The translations under genes and the position numbers were made by a program. The notes under the pieces are model-generated. The model had not been told where the DNA came from. It saw nothing but the letters and a program-made list of their open reading frames with translations, and made no database searches. Positions 24,850 through 36,400 of a stretch of DNA of 64,000 bases are shown here, in pieces (position 1 is the stretch's first letter; the number at the start of each line of letters is the position of its first letter). Source of the DNA: Membranipora membranacea (Eukaryota > Bryozoa > Gymnolaemata > Cheilostomatida > Membraniporidae). The stretch is from assembly GCA_914767715.1 (NCBI GenBank), contig OU612065.1, forward strand, positions 21,636,001 through 21,700,000, written 5' to 3'.

Positions 24850-25360
24850 AAAGTCTAATAAGATGCTACTCTATGTGTTATGTAAAAATCACAGATAGAG
24901 ATTGCCACCATCATCACAATTTTTGGAATGTATTCAGTTTGTAAATTAAGTCATCAGTTTATGGTGTTTGCCTGTGAACAAAAACTCATAACAAATATGT
25001 AGACTCGCAACTCAGAACATTGCAAACCGATCTTCCACTCTCACGCGTTTGGATGTGTATCATATGAATAAACCTCACTGAATACCAGTTATGGAACCTA
25101 CATCAGCTAAGTCCATACAGTAGTACCTCTTACACATAGATATAAAACAAAGGCATATATACTGTATTTTTATATCTATGCTCATACAGTGCTTCAAGTT
25201 TAGGTGCACTCAGTAGTTAGTATTTCATCATATTTAGCCATTTCAAACTATCCGTTTAAAAAATGCCATCAACAAATAAAAATGAAGAATTGAACTTAGA
25301 TGAAGTATGCATTTTATATATGTCCAGTAATTGGTCTCATTAACGGCCTTGACCTTTTGT
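24850..25360. other. Space between converging genes
   Basis: AT-rich DNA between the REXO5-like poly(A) signal and the Reeler-DOMON stop codon. It probably holds 3' UTR of the minus-strand gene. No ORF or repeat is recognised. Confidence 0.5.
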
Positions 25361-28300
25361 TTATACCCGACATAGCAGAGCAAATGTGAAGGTCAATAAA
25401 AGAGAGGTGAATGTCTGTGCTCCTGCTGAATTGTCGTCATTCTTGCCGTCATTCTTGATGTCATCCTTGTCATCACTATCTCCACCTGATATAGCAAGAG
25501 ATAAATATTCAGTTATTTGCTTGGAGGAGTTGAGGAATGGTAGCTGAGGTGCAGTCCGAGCATATTGATAATCTAGGAACATTAAATCCAGGGCAAGACA
25601 AAGCCAACATAATTGAGGATTCAGGCTCTCTTTTCATTCAACCATTTATTCATTTTATTGATAACGGAACGGGCTGGAATGTTTGAATATAACCTACTTT
25701 GGGAATTGAAGGGTGATCTTGCAGTTGATCCAAATGCTATTTTACTTTTTGAGACTGCAGGAGCGGCTGAATGTTTGCCTGCTGTTTCCTTTGAACCTAA
25801 AAACACAGAGTAAATCATATTGGTGATAAAAATGACTAGCCACAGTTATCATAAACATCATAATGTATATATTATTTAACATAATAATTCTGAGGTAACA
25901 GGCCAACTCATTTATACTAACAACAGATTTTGAACCTCACAAGCACAAGTAGGCAAAGACGATCACCAAAGTGGTTTTCACATTTTGTCCTGATTTTGAT
26001 GAATCGTCACTTTAAACTTACCAACATATGAAGATCCCCACGCAATGTACAAATAGTTATCTGCCGAGTTCAAGTTTGCATTGAAGTCAACAGTGTGCTG
26101 CGCTGCTCCACTCAGCCCATAGTAGGTAAAGTTTCCTTGTGCTGCCCTAGTAAACTCACAAATAAGCGCACCATCGACAGACCACATGACTACATCGCTA
26201 ATCTGGTCCTGCAAGAACAGAGTAAGCTATGAATAAGTTTACAAGTAAATGAGAGAATTATGTGATGCGTTATAACAATCCTAAACATTTGTTTGGGCGC
26301 AAGCTGATGGCTAATAAACACGGATGAACACTTCTTTGCAACTATATAACTAATATTAGAGTTGTCTTCAGCTGTACCAAATGATGACAACTCCCATTGT
26401 AATAGTGATGGGTGATGACATAAACATATTATAATATAGTACTTGATTATTAATGTGTTTATTGGTGATATGAACATATATCTTACTCACCGTTTGGGCT
26501 TTGACATTGAAGTATGAAGGGTTGTAGCCATGGTTCAGCACCAGATTGTCACCAACTTTGAGACAGCTGACGGTTTCATCATTTGTCTAAAATAATACAA
26601 TAACACAACTGTGAACAATTGGCCTGGACCGTCGGTCATAATCATCAAGATAGGAGAAAATCTGGCACTGGCAACTTGGCCTTACTGAAAGCTTATATAG
26701 TACATCCTTTCACACATGTGCAACCATTCTGTTCAGGTTGGTTATTTTTGTACCGTAGTGTTAATTCATCGAAATGTGATTTAAGTCCGCAAATTTAAAA
26801 GTCACCGACTCGCGCTTGGAAAAAGCTTCTATGGGCATAATGTATATGGGTCAATTGAGCAGGTTCGTGATGCTGTCGCTATCATGCAGAGTTGACCTGC
26901 ATGCAGTATGATAGTACACAGCATATCTCCACGCAAACCTTACCATCATTTGGTCATCAGAGATTCCCATAGCGACAAAAGAAGAGTCTCGCTGTCTTGA
27001 TGTGAGTCTGAATCTTATTCCTCCATTGACAGGTTTATGAGATAAGGCAATATCACATTCAACATCCGACCCACAGTTCTCTGGGATAGTCAAACAACCG
27101 CTTGCTTCTCCGCACTTGTCTAAACTCAGATCCTCATCTAGATCGGAGACGGTAGAGCTGACCTAAATACATGATTCAAAACATTAATTCATTTCTTTTT
27201 ATTTAAAAGCCTTATATGACTTTGAATAAAATGAAATCAGAATATTTAAAGGCACACATTGTATCAGTGTACAGTGTACAAATGATTTTTGAATATGATG
27301 CAAAAGGGTTTTCATCTCAAAGCTGAATTATTTTTCTTACTCATAGAATTGTATTTTGAAACTACTAGAATAATTGAATAAGTACATTTTGTATGGGTCT
27401 CATAGAAGAGGTATACACCCAAGGGTGCTGGGGGCTGGAACAATCAACCTTGAAAGCTCCCCCAATGGGATTCGAACCCACAACTTTTGCCGCACGCACT
27501 AATCGCTAGGCAGTGAAAAGCAAGCGCGCTAACCATCTCACAATCCCCAAAAAAGAATGGGTTGATGGTGCTAATTAGCATATCCGCTATTCACTACTCA
27601 GAGTTGAGCTCATTCCACTCCTCAAATGCCACCCTATGCAACACAGCGCACGCACGTGTTCAAAGCTGAATTATTTTTCTTACTCATAGAATTTTGTTTT
27701 GAAACTACTGGAATTATTGAATAAGTACATTTTGTATGGGTCTCATAGTCTTTTCTCTTGAATAATATGTTTGGTGCACAGTGTTTTAAAAATGGAGGGA
27801 AGTGAAAACAGGTGCAAACAGAGGGTTAACTATTGGCTATGTTGGCTTATTTTATTTTCACCAGTTGAAATCTCCGTTCCACATCATCTGATTTCAACGT
27901 TTCAAGTTTTTTTTTAAACAGCTCATTGACATGGAAGCTTGATTGGGAAATAATTACACAAAACTTTTGAACGATTCTAGTCACTTTAAAGTCTGAATAT
28001 TTTTTACATTACCTCTCTAGCTGGGATGATTACATTATTTCCAGCAGCTTGTACAGCATTCAGAGCCACATTCTGTCCTACCCAGAAGTTCTGATAATCT
28101 CTGATAAGAGTGGCGCTTATTATCAAGTCTCCAACAGAAACACCCGGAGCAGTCCACTGGAACACTGTCTGATTGGTTGTCGTAAAGTTTATGCCATGGG
28201 TCACACAATTCTGCAACAACAAGAAAAGTTCATACATATATCACCCGGCCGACATAATTCAACTGCATAATATCATGCAGATATTTATAAAATATCAGCA

Positions 28301-29691
28301 GTGATAAAATGTCATTTGCTTTCTTTATATATATATATATATTATATATGTTCAGAGTTGCTCTATCACAAAATGGATTATTTTTTTCTTTTTCTGGTCT
28401 TTCCTAATGCCTGAATTACTGCAAAAAGGACAAAAATACAATTATGAGGGAACACTATAATTCAGTAAGATGAAGACTGCTGGCCATTTGCAATTAATTT
28501 GTTTAAAATGACCACCAAAAAAAAGCGGCAATTAGACCAAACGCAGAAGAGGACACAGCAGAAAGTGTATTTTTATTAAATATTTATTAAATAAGAGACT
28601 CACTATAGATTCACTGTAGTACTGATAGGGTGTAGAGTGTTCAGGTGTCGCGGTAAACTCCCCATATAAAGTCTCCCAGGCACCTGTTTTGCTGTGTACT
28701 CCTATGGAGAACCCTCTGATCACATTACTGTCAGCTGACACAGTTACTACAATGAGAAGAGGAATATGGAATACCCTAAAGAATTGTTTTTATTGGAATT
28801 TAAATTTCATAATTATTGATGATTCGCTTAATACTAGTTCGACTCATCATTTGATTTATGAAAAATTCTCAATTATAACTTTTACACAGAGTTTTTGAAA
28901 AAAAATACTGAATTTGGACCAGCAAATTTATGAACTCTGGGTCAATTTCTTGCTATCTAACCTATGCTATATTAATGGAGATTTTCCTCTTGGGTAATGC
29001 CACTCCTACGTGCAAGGTGAATTTGTTGGAACAATATGAATATGTGAATATATCGATTTCAAGGAAAACATGGCAATTTGTAAGAGTTTCTATGTCTCAT
29101 ATAGTCTTTCTATGTCTGATATTTTGAGCGGGTCAGGTACTCACTAGTGATAACATCGTTAGGACTATAGGAGGAAGATGAAGCTGTTATGGTATATGGA
29201 GATTCCTCAGTTGACCTATCGACCCCGTGACTGGGGTATGGGTCGTTACATTTGGTTATCGGTGCTCCAGTAGGAAAACTATAGACTGTAGCTACACCTA
29301 TATTAAAAGAGATGTATGAATAAAAAGAACGATATACCGTAAGTGGAGATATTTTTAGCTAGAGTTTACTTAGCTAGTATAATAGCTTAGCTTATATAAT
29401 GTATAAAGGAGAGCAAATGTAAGCTAGCAATAAATATCACTGTTTCATACATGGTGCAAGTGCTAAACTCCTCTATGGTATTATCGTAATCTTCCCTTCA
29501 GAGCTTTTATATGGTATCGTACACGTATCATATTTTCAATTCAAGGATAAAAACAAGATTATGGTATCAATTAGAATTTGCAACCATACAAATTTGAGGC
29601 AGTTTGTGTGACTTTAAAAAAAGATGTGATTAAAAATGTGAGCAGTAATACTGTACTTACATATAAGACATAATGCTATAATCACTTTCAT
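25361..29691 (-). CDS. Secreted Reeler-DOMON protein with predicted GPI anchor, 8 exons
   Basis: Minus-strand exons 29661-29691, 29145-29297, 28604-28746, 28013-28210, 26944-27162, 26491-26586, 26022-26208 and 25361-25485 join in phase to 383 codons. The start 'MKVIIALCLIC' is a signal peptide. Residues about 15-175 are a Reeler domain: 'FPTGAPITKC', 'HGVDRSTEESPYTI', 'IRGFSIGV', 'VFQWTAP' and 'LIRDYQNFWVG' follow the family pattern, with conserved Cys. Residues about 180-342 fit a DOMON domain ('FVAMGISDDQMM', 'SDVVMWSVDGALICEFTR', 'YLYIAWGSS'). The last exon is an acidic, Asp/Lys-rich linker followed by 'NSAGAQ' and a hydrophobic tail 'FTSLLLTFTFALLCRV', like a GPI signal. FRRS1-type ferric reductases share Reeler+DOMON but continue into cytochrome b561, which is absent here. 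Heme or sugar binding by DOMON is inference; no enzyme activity is claimed. Confidence 0.85.
27318..27405. repeat. Left member of an 88-bp direct repeat flanking a SINE
   Basis: The sequence from 'CAAAGCTGAATTATTTTTC' to 'GTATGGGTCTCATAG' recurs at 27660-27748 with a few differences. The intervening 255 bp holds a tRNA-like SINE. The arrangement looks like a local tandem duplication later or concurrently interrupted, inside intron 4 of the Reeler-DOMON gene. Confidence 0.85.
27457..27548 (-). repeat. tRNA-derived SINE head (family 2)
   Basis: On the minus strand 'GGGGATTGTGAGATGGTTAG' begins a tRNA-like sequence with an A box ('GAGATGGTTAGCGCGC') and a perfect B box ('GTGGGTTCGAATCCC'), ending 'GGGGGAGC'. 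The anticodon arm is poorly formed and no CCA-less acceptor pairing is convincing, so it is a SINE or tRNA pseudogene, not a functional tRNA. Sequence differs from the GTAGGAGG SINE family elsewhere in the window. Confidence 0.65.
27660..27748. repeat. Right member of the 88-bp direct repeat
   Basis: Partner of 27318-27405, same orientation, within the same intron. Confidence 0.85.
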
Positions 29692-30434
29692 GTTGATAAA
29701 TTGTGCCTATACTATGACAGGATACTTTCTAAGAGCCAAAATACTCTTGCTGTTCACCCCTCTGCAGTCAAAGCGCAAATGAATTACAATCGGTGAGCAA
29801 CAGCCTATTATTATTTTTTTCTTCCACCATAGCTCATTATTTTCTTCCGTATGGCACAATAGTTATGGCACAATAGTTATGACACAAATATCAATCAAAT
29901 CCATCAGGATCTGAAGACTTACTCATTAATGATCTGGTAATACTCCGGGAACAGAGGCTATATACGGCAATACTCTGAGATCACATGCTAAAATTCTTGG
30001 TCCTCTGATTTTAGAATATGACTAGCAAAAAAATTTATTTCATTGTCGAAATTGTATAATGGACGATCGGTGAAATATAGTATATAACTGAAAAATGGAC
30101 TGTAAGCGAACAACAACAAAAAACTTAGAAAGTAAAAAGAAACTGTAACAAATAATAAAGATGGTTGTCGAAATGTTGTGTTGGGTGCTGGGTATCGATA
30201 ATTAAAAAGATTTACAATATGAACAAAGATTCAAAACTTAAACAGTATGATGAGATCTACGGCAAGTATACTTCACACAAAAACCATAGAAAAAAAAAGA
30301 GAAGAGAATGCCTTGAATGTTATCTATTGCAAATGATTGCACATGATTATTTCAAAACAAGTCAAGATTGAAAATAACAACAGTATCACAGTATGCTGTT
30401 GGCCTTGCATAGAAAACAGGAAACAAGAAAATTA
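29692..30434. other. Intergenic DNA between Reeler-DOMON 5' end and PIGB 3' end
   Basis: Probably contains the Reeler-DOMON promoter and the PIGB 3' UTR. A minus-strand AATAAA lies at 30034-30039, about 400 bp past the PIGB stop. A + strand ORF at 30165-30371 is Lys-rich low-complexity and unsupported. Confidence 0.45.
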
Positions 30435-33400
30435 TTATTGTTGTTTACTCCGACAGTAAACTAAAATATGTTTACTCCTCCTTTCATCATCCGACAGGTG
30501 CGTGTAGAAGAATTTACCGCACCTGCGATATTTGCCTTTGGTGAGAAACTTTTCTACCTTCAACTCAAGAGAGTCGAACATCACAACATGAGAGTACACA
30601 TGCTTGTTTGGTCCTTTAACTACTTCTGATTTGAGCCATTTTATTGGATCTTCATAAAACATTTGAGCTTCGTCTTGATATTCTGGTATATCCTCTAAGT
30701 TTGGTTCACAGGTTAGGAATCTCATGGTGATGTTCCGGTGAATATGACTGAAAATATGATAAGGAAGTGTCTGAAATTTGCATGACATCATTTTTAAAAT
30801 TGCAGTTTGAGCAAGTTATCCTCATGTTGTAAGAGTTAAAAGTATTGCATGGATGATAAGGTAATATATGAGCGCGTGATTAGATCTTGACTCATGCGTG
30901 TATATCCTTTTGGTAGTCGAAATTCTCCCCTATCAAGTAGTTTGAGTGTACTTTCAAAAAAATGAAATCACTACTGAGAGAGAAATCGTTCGCTGGGCGA
31001 AACTATATTATACTTGATTGAGCTTAGTTAAGATCTGGATCGTGGTCTCACTCACCTATAATATGGAGTGGAATGACAAGGCATCAGGAATAATACACTC
31101 ATATCTTCACTATCTAAGCTTTCAGTATGCAGGAACTTTACTACATCTAAGGCACCTCTTTGGTGTACAACAGAGAAATAGAACATCATCGGCAGGTTCC
31201 CGAGGACAAGCAGCCAGAGTACCCGCCTAGTAGTCAGCAGAGGAGCCTTAGGATGAGTCTCCTGATAGCGTTTGGCCACACGCCGTCTGACATTCTCCAT
31301 CACTTCTGTGTCTGAGAAGGAATCACTGAACTCTGATGTTGTGGTGAGGCCAGAGTCGGCTTCTTGTGACTTGGCACTATGCGTCTTGGACTCATCTCGC
31401 TTAACCTGAATAAAAATATCATCAAAATTGTTTATAAATTTGACGTTGACACTAATTGTTGCGAGCACATCATTTCTAACTAATAAAATAAGTTATAAGA
31501 ATAGTAGTATATAATTTTCCATCCTTTATTTATAGTTAAAAAAAGTGGTTTTAGACTCAAATTCAACATAAAAAAATTCAGGCATTCATGAATATGAAAC
31601 TTAGTATCAAATACTAGCTACAGTTCAGTTCAGTTATTTTTAGAGGGGGTTGGCTTTATGGTAGCTAGCACTAACTTTTGCGAAGGACTTTTGAGGTCGA
31701 GTAAATGTTAGTATTAGGAAGCCGTGAATTTTGCTATTTCCAGCCAGCGCAAAAAGGCGAATCTCCTGCAAATTATCAACTCTTCTAAAGTGTTCCAAAA
31801 ATTTGCACGGTCATTGTGACAGCTCGGTAAAATTTTATTAATAAACTTCTGCCTAGCTTCTAAAGTGCATCAACAAATTAATGTTTTATCTAAGGCGCTA
31901 GAGAAAAGTGGAACAATCCGCATTCTTTTTGCTGCACTGCAGCAGGCAAATTCACGATGACTCGCAGTATTGTGTGGAGAATTTTGAGCCAGCTTTGAGG
32001 CATTAATTATTTCCACAGGTAAAAGTTTAAGGAATACCATGACTTGCCGAAATAATATTGAAATTGGACGCGGAACTAAGTTTGCATGCAATGATAATTG
32101 ACAATTATTCTAAGACTTCTGATAAATATATTATTACTATGCATATCATTGTTGGATTGATGTTGCAAATAAAGATAATTAAAGCTGATGGCTGAATAAT
32201 AATAGCCGATTGTAGCGCATGGAATGTCTGTCTGTCTGTGTACAATGAATGTCTGTTTTACTTCCTTGTATATTTGAACACTTACTGAGAAATTTCACAA
32301 TTTAGGTGGGAAACCTCTTGCAAAATATAGCGACTGAATTTATCATGTATGTTGGTAACTAGGCTGTGTCACGATAAAATAATTGCACCTCTTGATAACG
32401 CAGGAAACTATGACTACATAAAACTGGCAACGTCTCCACTGGGATTTCATAACACTGTTCAGTTATGACTTAGAAGACATCAATTAGTCCATATTAATTT
32501 GTCTCCCATACTAGCAGAGTATTAAATTTATGCAAATGCGATGGAGTGCATGATTCCCAACATACCAAACAAATTATTTGCATTCCCCCCAGAAGGAAAA
32601 ACATCTCAACCTCATAACTAGAAATACATATTCACCTTAACCAGTGATGCTAGTTAGCACTATTCACCACAACCAGCTTAACTAAACTCTAGCTAATATT
32701 TGCTCATTTTAGGGTGTATCTTGTGTAAATTTTACCTCTTCAATTTGGTTGCGTATTTGTTCTTCGGTGATAGATTCCAGTCTAGATTTACTCTGTTTCT
32801 CATACAGTTGAGACTGTTGGTGTATCGTTGTGATGTAATATCCACATATATGCATCGTTAGAGGCAGCAGAGGTAACACAAATCTGAACTCCTTATGAGG
32901 CAGCAGACTGCAAAAATATAAAGTCAGTACTGCAGTGGTATATAATCCCTGAATGAAAAATAACTTACTTGGTCTAAATGTAGCCCTAACTATAGCAATT
33001 TATTACATCGATTTAGCAAATTTTTGTATGTTATTCATAATCGTTTCTATTCTTATGGGGAAATACACTATTTCACCAGATGTACTGCAGTATTTTTGAG
33101 CAAATAAACATAGTCATAATATTGTATCAAGGACAGTATCAAATTTGAACCAATCCCCGAGAAATTCATCACACCTGAATTCAGATAATGAGGAATCTGA
33201 CAGTGATTTTGTTAACAGTATAACAAACAGTGACTCAGACGATTCATGACTATAAAACTTGTAGTTATCGATAACGTAATTAAGTCTAGTATGGTCTCAA
33301 ACATAGTTCCTCTCACTCAAAGATATGAAGCTGAGGTTAAGATGAGTATGCCCATTACTGCTTGTATCTTACAGTACAATACGATTGAATGCATGAGAGT

Positions 33401-36400
33401 GTCAATGGCACTGGTCTAGCAGTGCCTGAGGGAGCAAAGAACAACAGATATCGTATTGATATGACGAATGTTTGTCCCAAAGGAAAAGCAGTTAAAGTGT
33501 TGTGGCAACTATGATTAGAGAATTATCAATTTATAAGTATTCTGATTACAGATGTTAGGTTACAATAAAGACATATTTCATACTGCTAATGGATGGAAGT
33601 CTGTCTGTAAAAATTTGTCAGCGCAAATTACATGAGGGGGCAACTGCTGATAGAGATCAATTTAAATTTCCAACAGCGAGTGTAAGGTTCACCTGCTCAC
33701 CTGTACACACAGAGGGTGAAGAAGGCTGCAATCTGTAGAGATCTACTCTTACATTTCTTCCAGCCAAGTATAAGTATTATATAATGGGTAGAGAGCACAA
33801 ACGGTAAGCCTTGAGTTAGGTACCAATGCCAGGGATGTGTACCTGCAATAATATACAGAGGGCTAAATCAGAAGAGCTGTTCTGCTTAAAAGGAACTTAT
33901 ATTAAAATTCTGCATTGTCAGTTGTCATCTAAGTGTCTGTGTCATGGCGGTAAGTGTTAAATATTAAATACTGAATTAATATTTATTATGTGTGCTTCAT
34001 CTACATTACATTCTGTAGTAGATCTAATCATGGGGAGAAACTCCAACGAAATAATAAAGGAGCATTCTTGATGTAATAAAATACTGTCCTACCATAAATG
34101 TGTGAGATCTTTTTTGTGACGTTGAAGTAGAAAAAGTTGAGAGGAACAAACGTCCATTCTCCATAGAAGGCCTTGTCAATTCTAACTGAGAGACATCCAA
34201 ACACCAAACTGTAAAATCAAATATGACACATGACAGACAGGAATGTCATATAATATTTGAAGCAAAAGGAATTCTATAATTTCATAGGGTTATACAACCG
34301 ACAGAGCCGGAGCTTTCCAGTAATATAATGTCAAGTGCCTGTCAAGATGAGATGGTTGTGGTTCCACACTAATGTGTCAGGGCTCTTAATCTTATAAATT
34401 TCCCTCATGGATATTAAAAGAGAAGGTGGTCCCTATGAACCTCTGACAATGTAACTCTGCAATCAGCTCTACACTAAGTCAAAAAAATGATTTTCTATAA
34501 CTGTCAACACAGCTAACTGAACACTCTGTGATTGACTTAGTGGTCTTTTGTTGAGACAATGATTTTTCTCATCCATATACAATAAATACTTAAATAAGAC
34601 TAAATTTCAGCTCTCATAAGGTCTGAGCAAACTGCCTGCTAACTCGCTATTCAACACCATTCATGGTTGAGTTCTCCACATTGTCTAATTATATTGGCTG
34701 GCTGAGATAGTTTTCTCAAACTTACGCTGTTCCACAGTAGAGGACGATTGTCTTCTTTAGCTGTTTTCTCATGGCCATAACATGAGCAAGGCAGAGTGGC
34801 AACCAGATGATAGCAGCTGTGGGTCTGATAAACACAGAAATAGCAGCAATCCACAGGAACTTCCAAACTCCACTAGATCTGAAACCAAATAAGGCTTATC
34901 AGATAGGAAATATATAAAGACTTTGTGTCTTATGGTGTCATTAATTATCATTTGATTTTCGCTATTCAGTGCCCCTTTTGGGCCTATGAGAATATGCTTA
35001 CATAAAAATGATGCAATTTATCGTACATCTATTTCGCGAACCTCTGTACAAGAGAGGGCAAGCTAGGGTTATGTATGGATGGATGGATTTTATTACTATC
35101 ACTGACAGCATTATTAAAAGAAAAAATGAGTCGCGAAATACAGTGTAATTGCTGGCACTTTGAATCAGCAAGAAAAAAGCGAAGACACTTGGAATAAAAA
35201 ATCAAATCTCTGTCTAAAAAAGTATTTCGTTTAAAATAAGAGTGTTATGACGCAGAAAACAGTCTCTCCCCAGTGAGCTTCTATGTTTTACTGTACGGTA
35301 TCTGCCAGATGGACATTTACTCAACAAATCATTGATGAAATGATCCTCATCGTGAATATAGCGTAAGGCCAGTGTTCGTGTCTGATTGTCCATCATGGTA
35401 TAAATATCGGGATGTTCAATGCCTAACTTAATAGCGTCCTTGAAAATTTTACACAGGCGTTGCTTGTCAGCAGCATACAAGCTTTTAAAAATAATGGGTA
35501 AGCAATAGGAGATTCGTGATACAATAAAACTTTTAAAAAGCATATTTGATAGTGATTTAGAGCTTATGGAGAGCTCACTTCCATTACCAGCTAGGATAGT
35601 GGCTTGGAATTAAACTAGGTGCTCTCAGATTGAGACTCTTGAATCCTAACCAATACACCGCCCTGACACAGTTCGGTTATGACAAGTACGCATATTCTTC
35701 ATGAATAATGCATCGAGATATAAATTGGAGAATGTGTCAACCCCAACTTGAGAACTTGAGAAAGACTTACAGTGCAGCAGCTTTAGTCCAGGGATAGTAG
35801 AAGAGTCCGATGGTGATCAGAACACTCTCAGCGGTATTAGTCAGTGTTCTAGTAGCGCAGTAGAATGTAAACCAGGACAAGCACTGACACAGCAGTGTCC
35901 ATTGGGCCACATGATGACCTGACAGCTTAGATGACAGCTTGTATAAATATAGGTCACCTACGGCTGAGAGACAGGTCTGCATCAACCTTGGGATCCTTGT
36001 CTGAAAATAAACACAGGAAAAGTATATAAGTGTGTATGGCCACTTGTAGCAGTCATGGGGATTTTTTTATAATCATTATGGGATAAAATTTAGATGTTCA
36101 TCAGATCTACAAACAAGATGGAGAGAAAACTTCAGTAAACAAGGTTGTGATGTTTAAGACATATGAAAGCTGTAAATACGGGCCTACAAACAATTTTGAA
36201 ATCAGTGCTACTTATTTTAGGTAAAACTTTGGCAGCAAAAATGAAGCCTTCAAGCAGGAATAATAAATTTAGTGAAAACTTTTTTCAAAAATGTTCAAGA
36301 GATTATCGTATATGCTTGTCTTCTCATTAGCAAGTAGGGGACAACTTCCTTTAACATGAAGATCCTTCTCGCGATGTTCATTTGGATGCATGGAGGTTGG

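Noticed and set aside
33120-33250. piggyBac transposase remnant in PIGB intron 7
   Set aside because: Only an acidic Ser/Asp stretch is visible; no catalytic motif or TTAA-flanked termini, so kept only as a low-confidence note.
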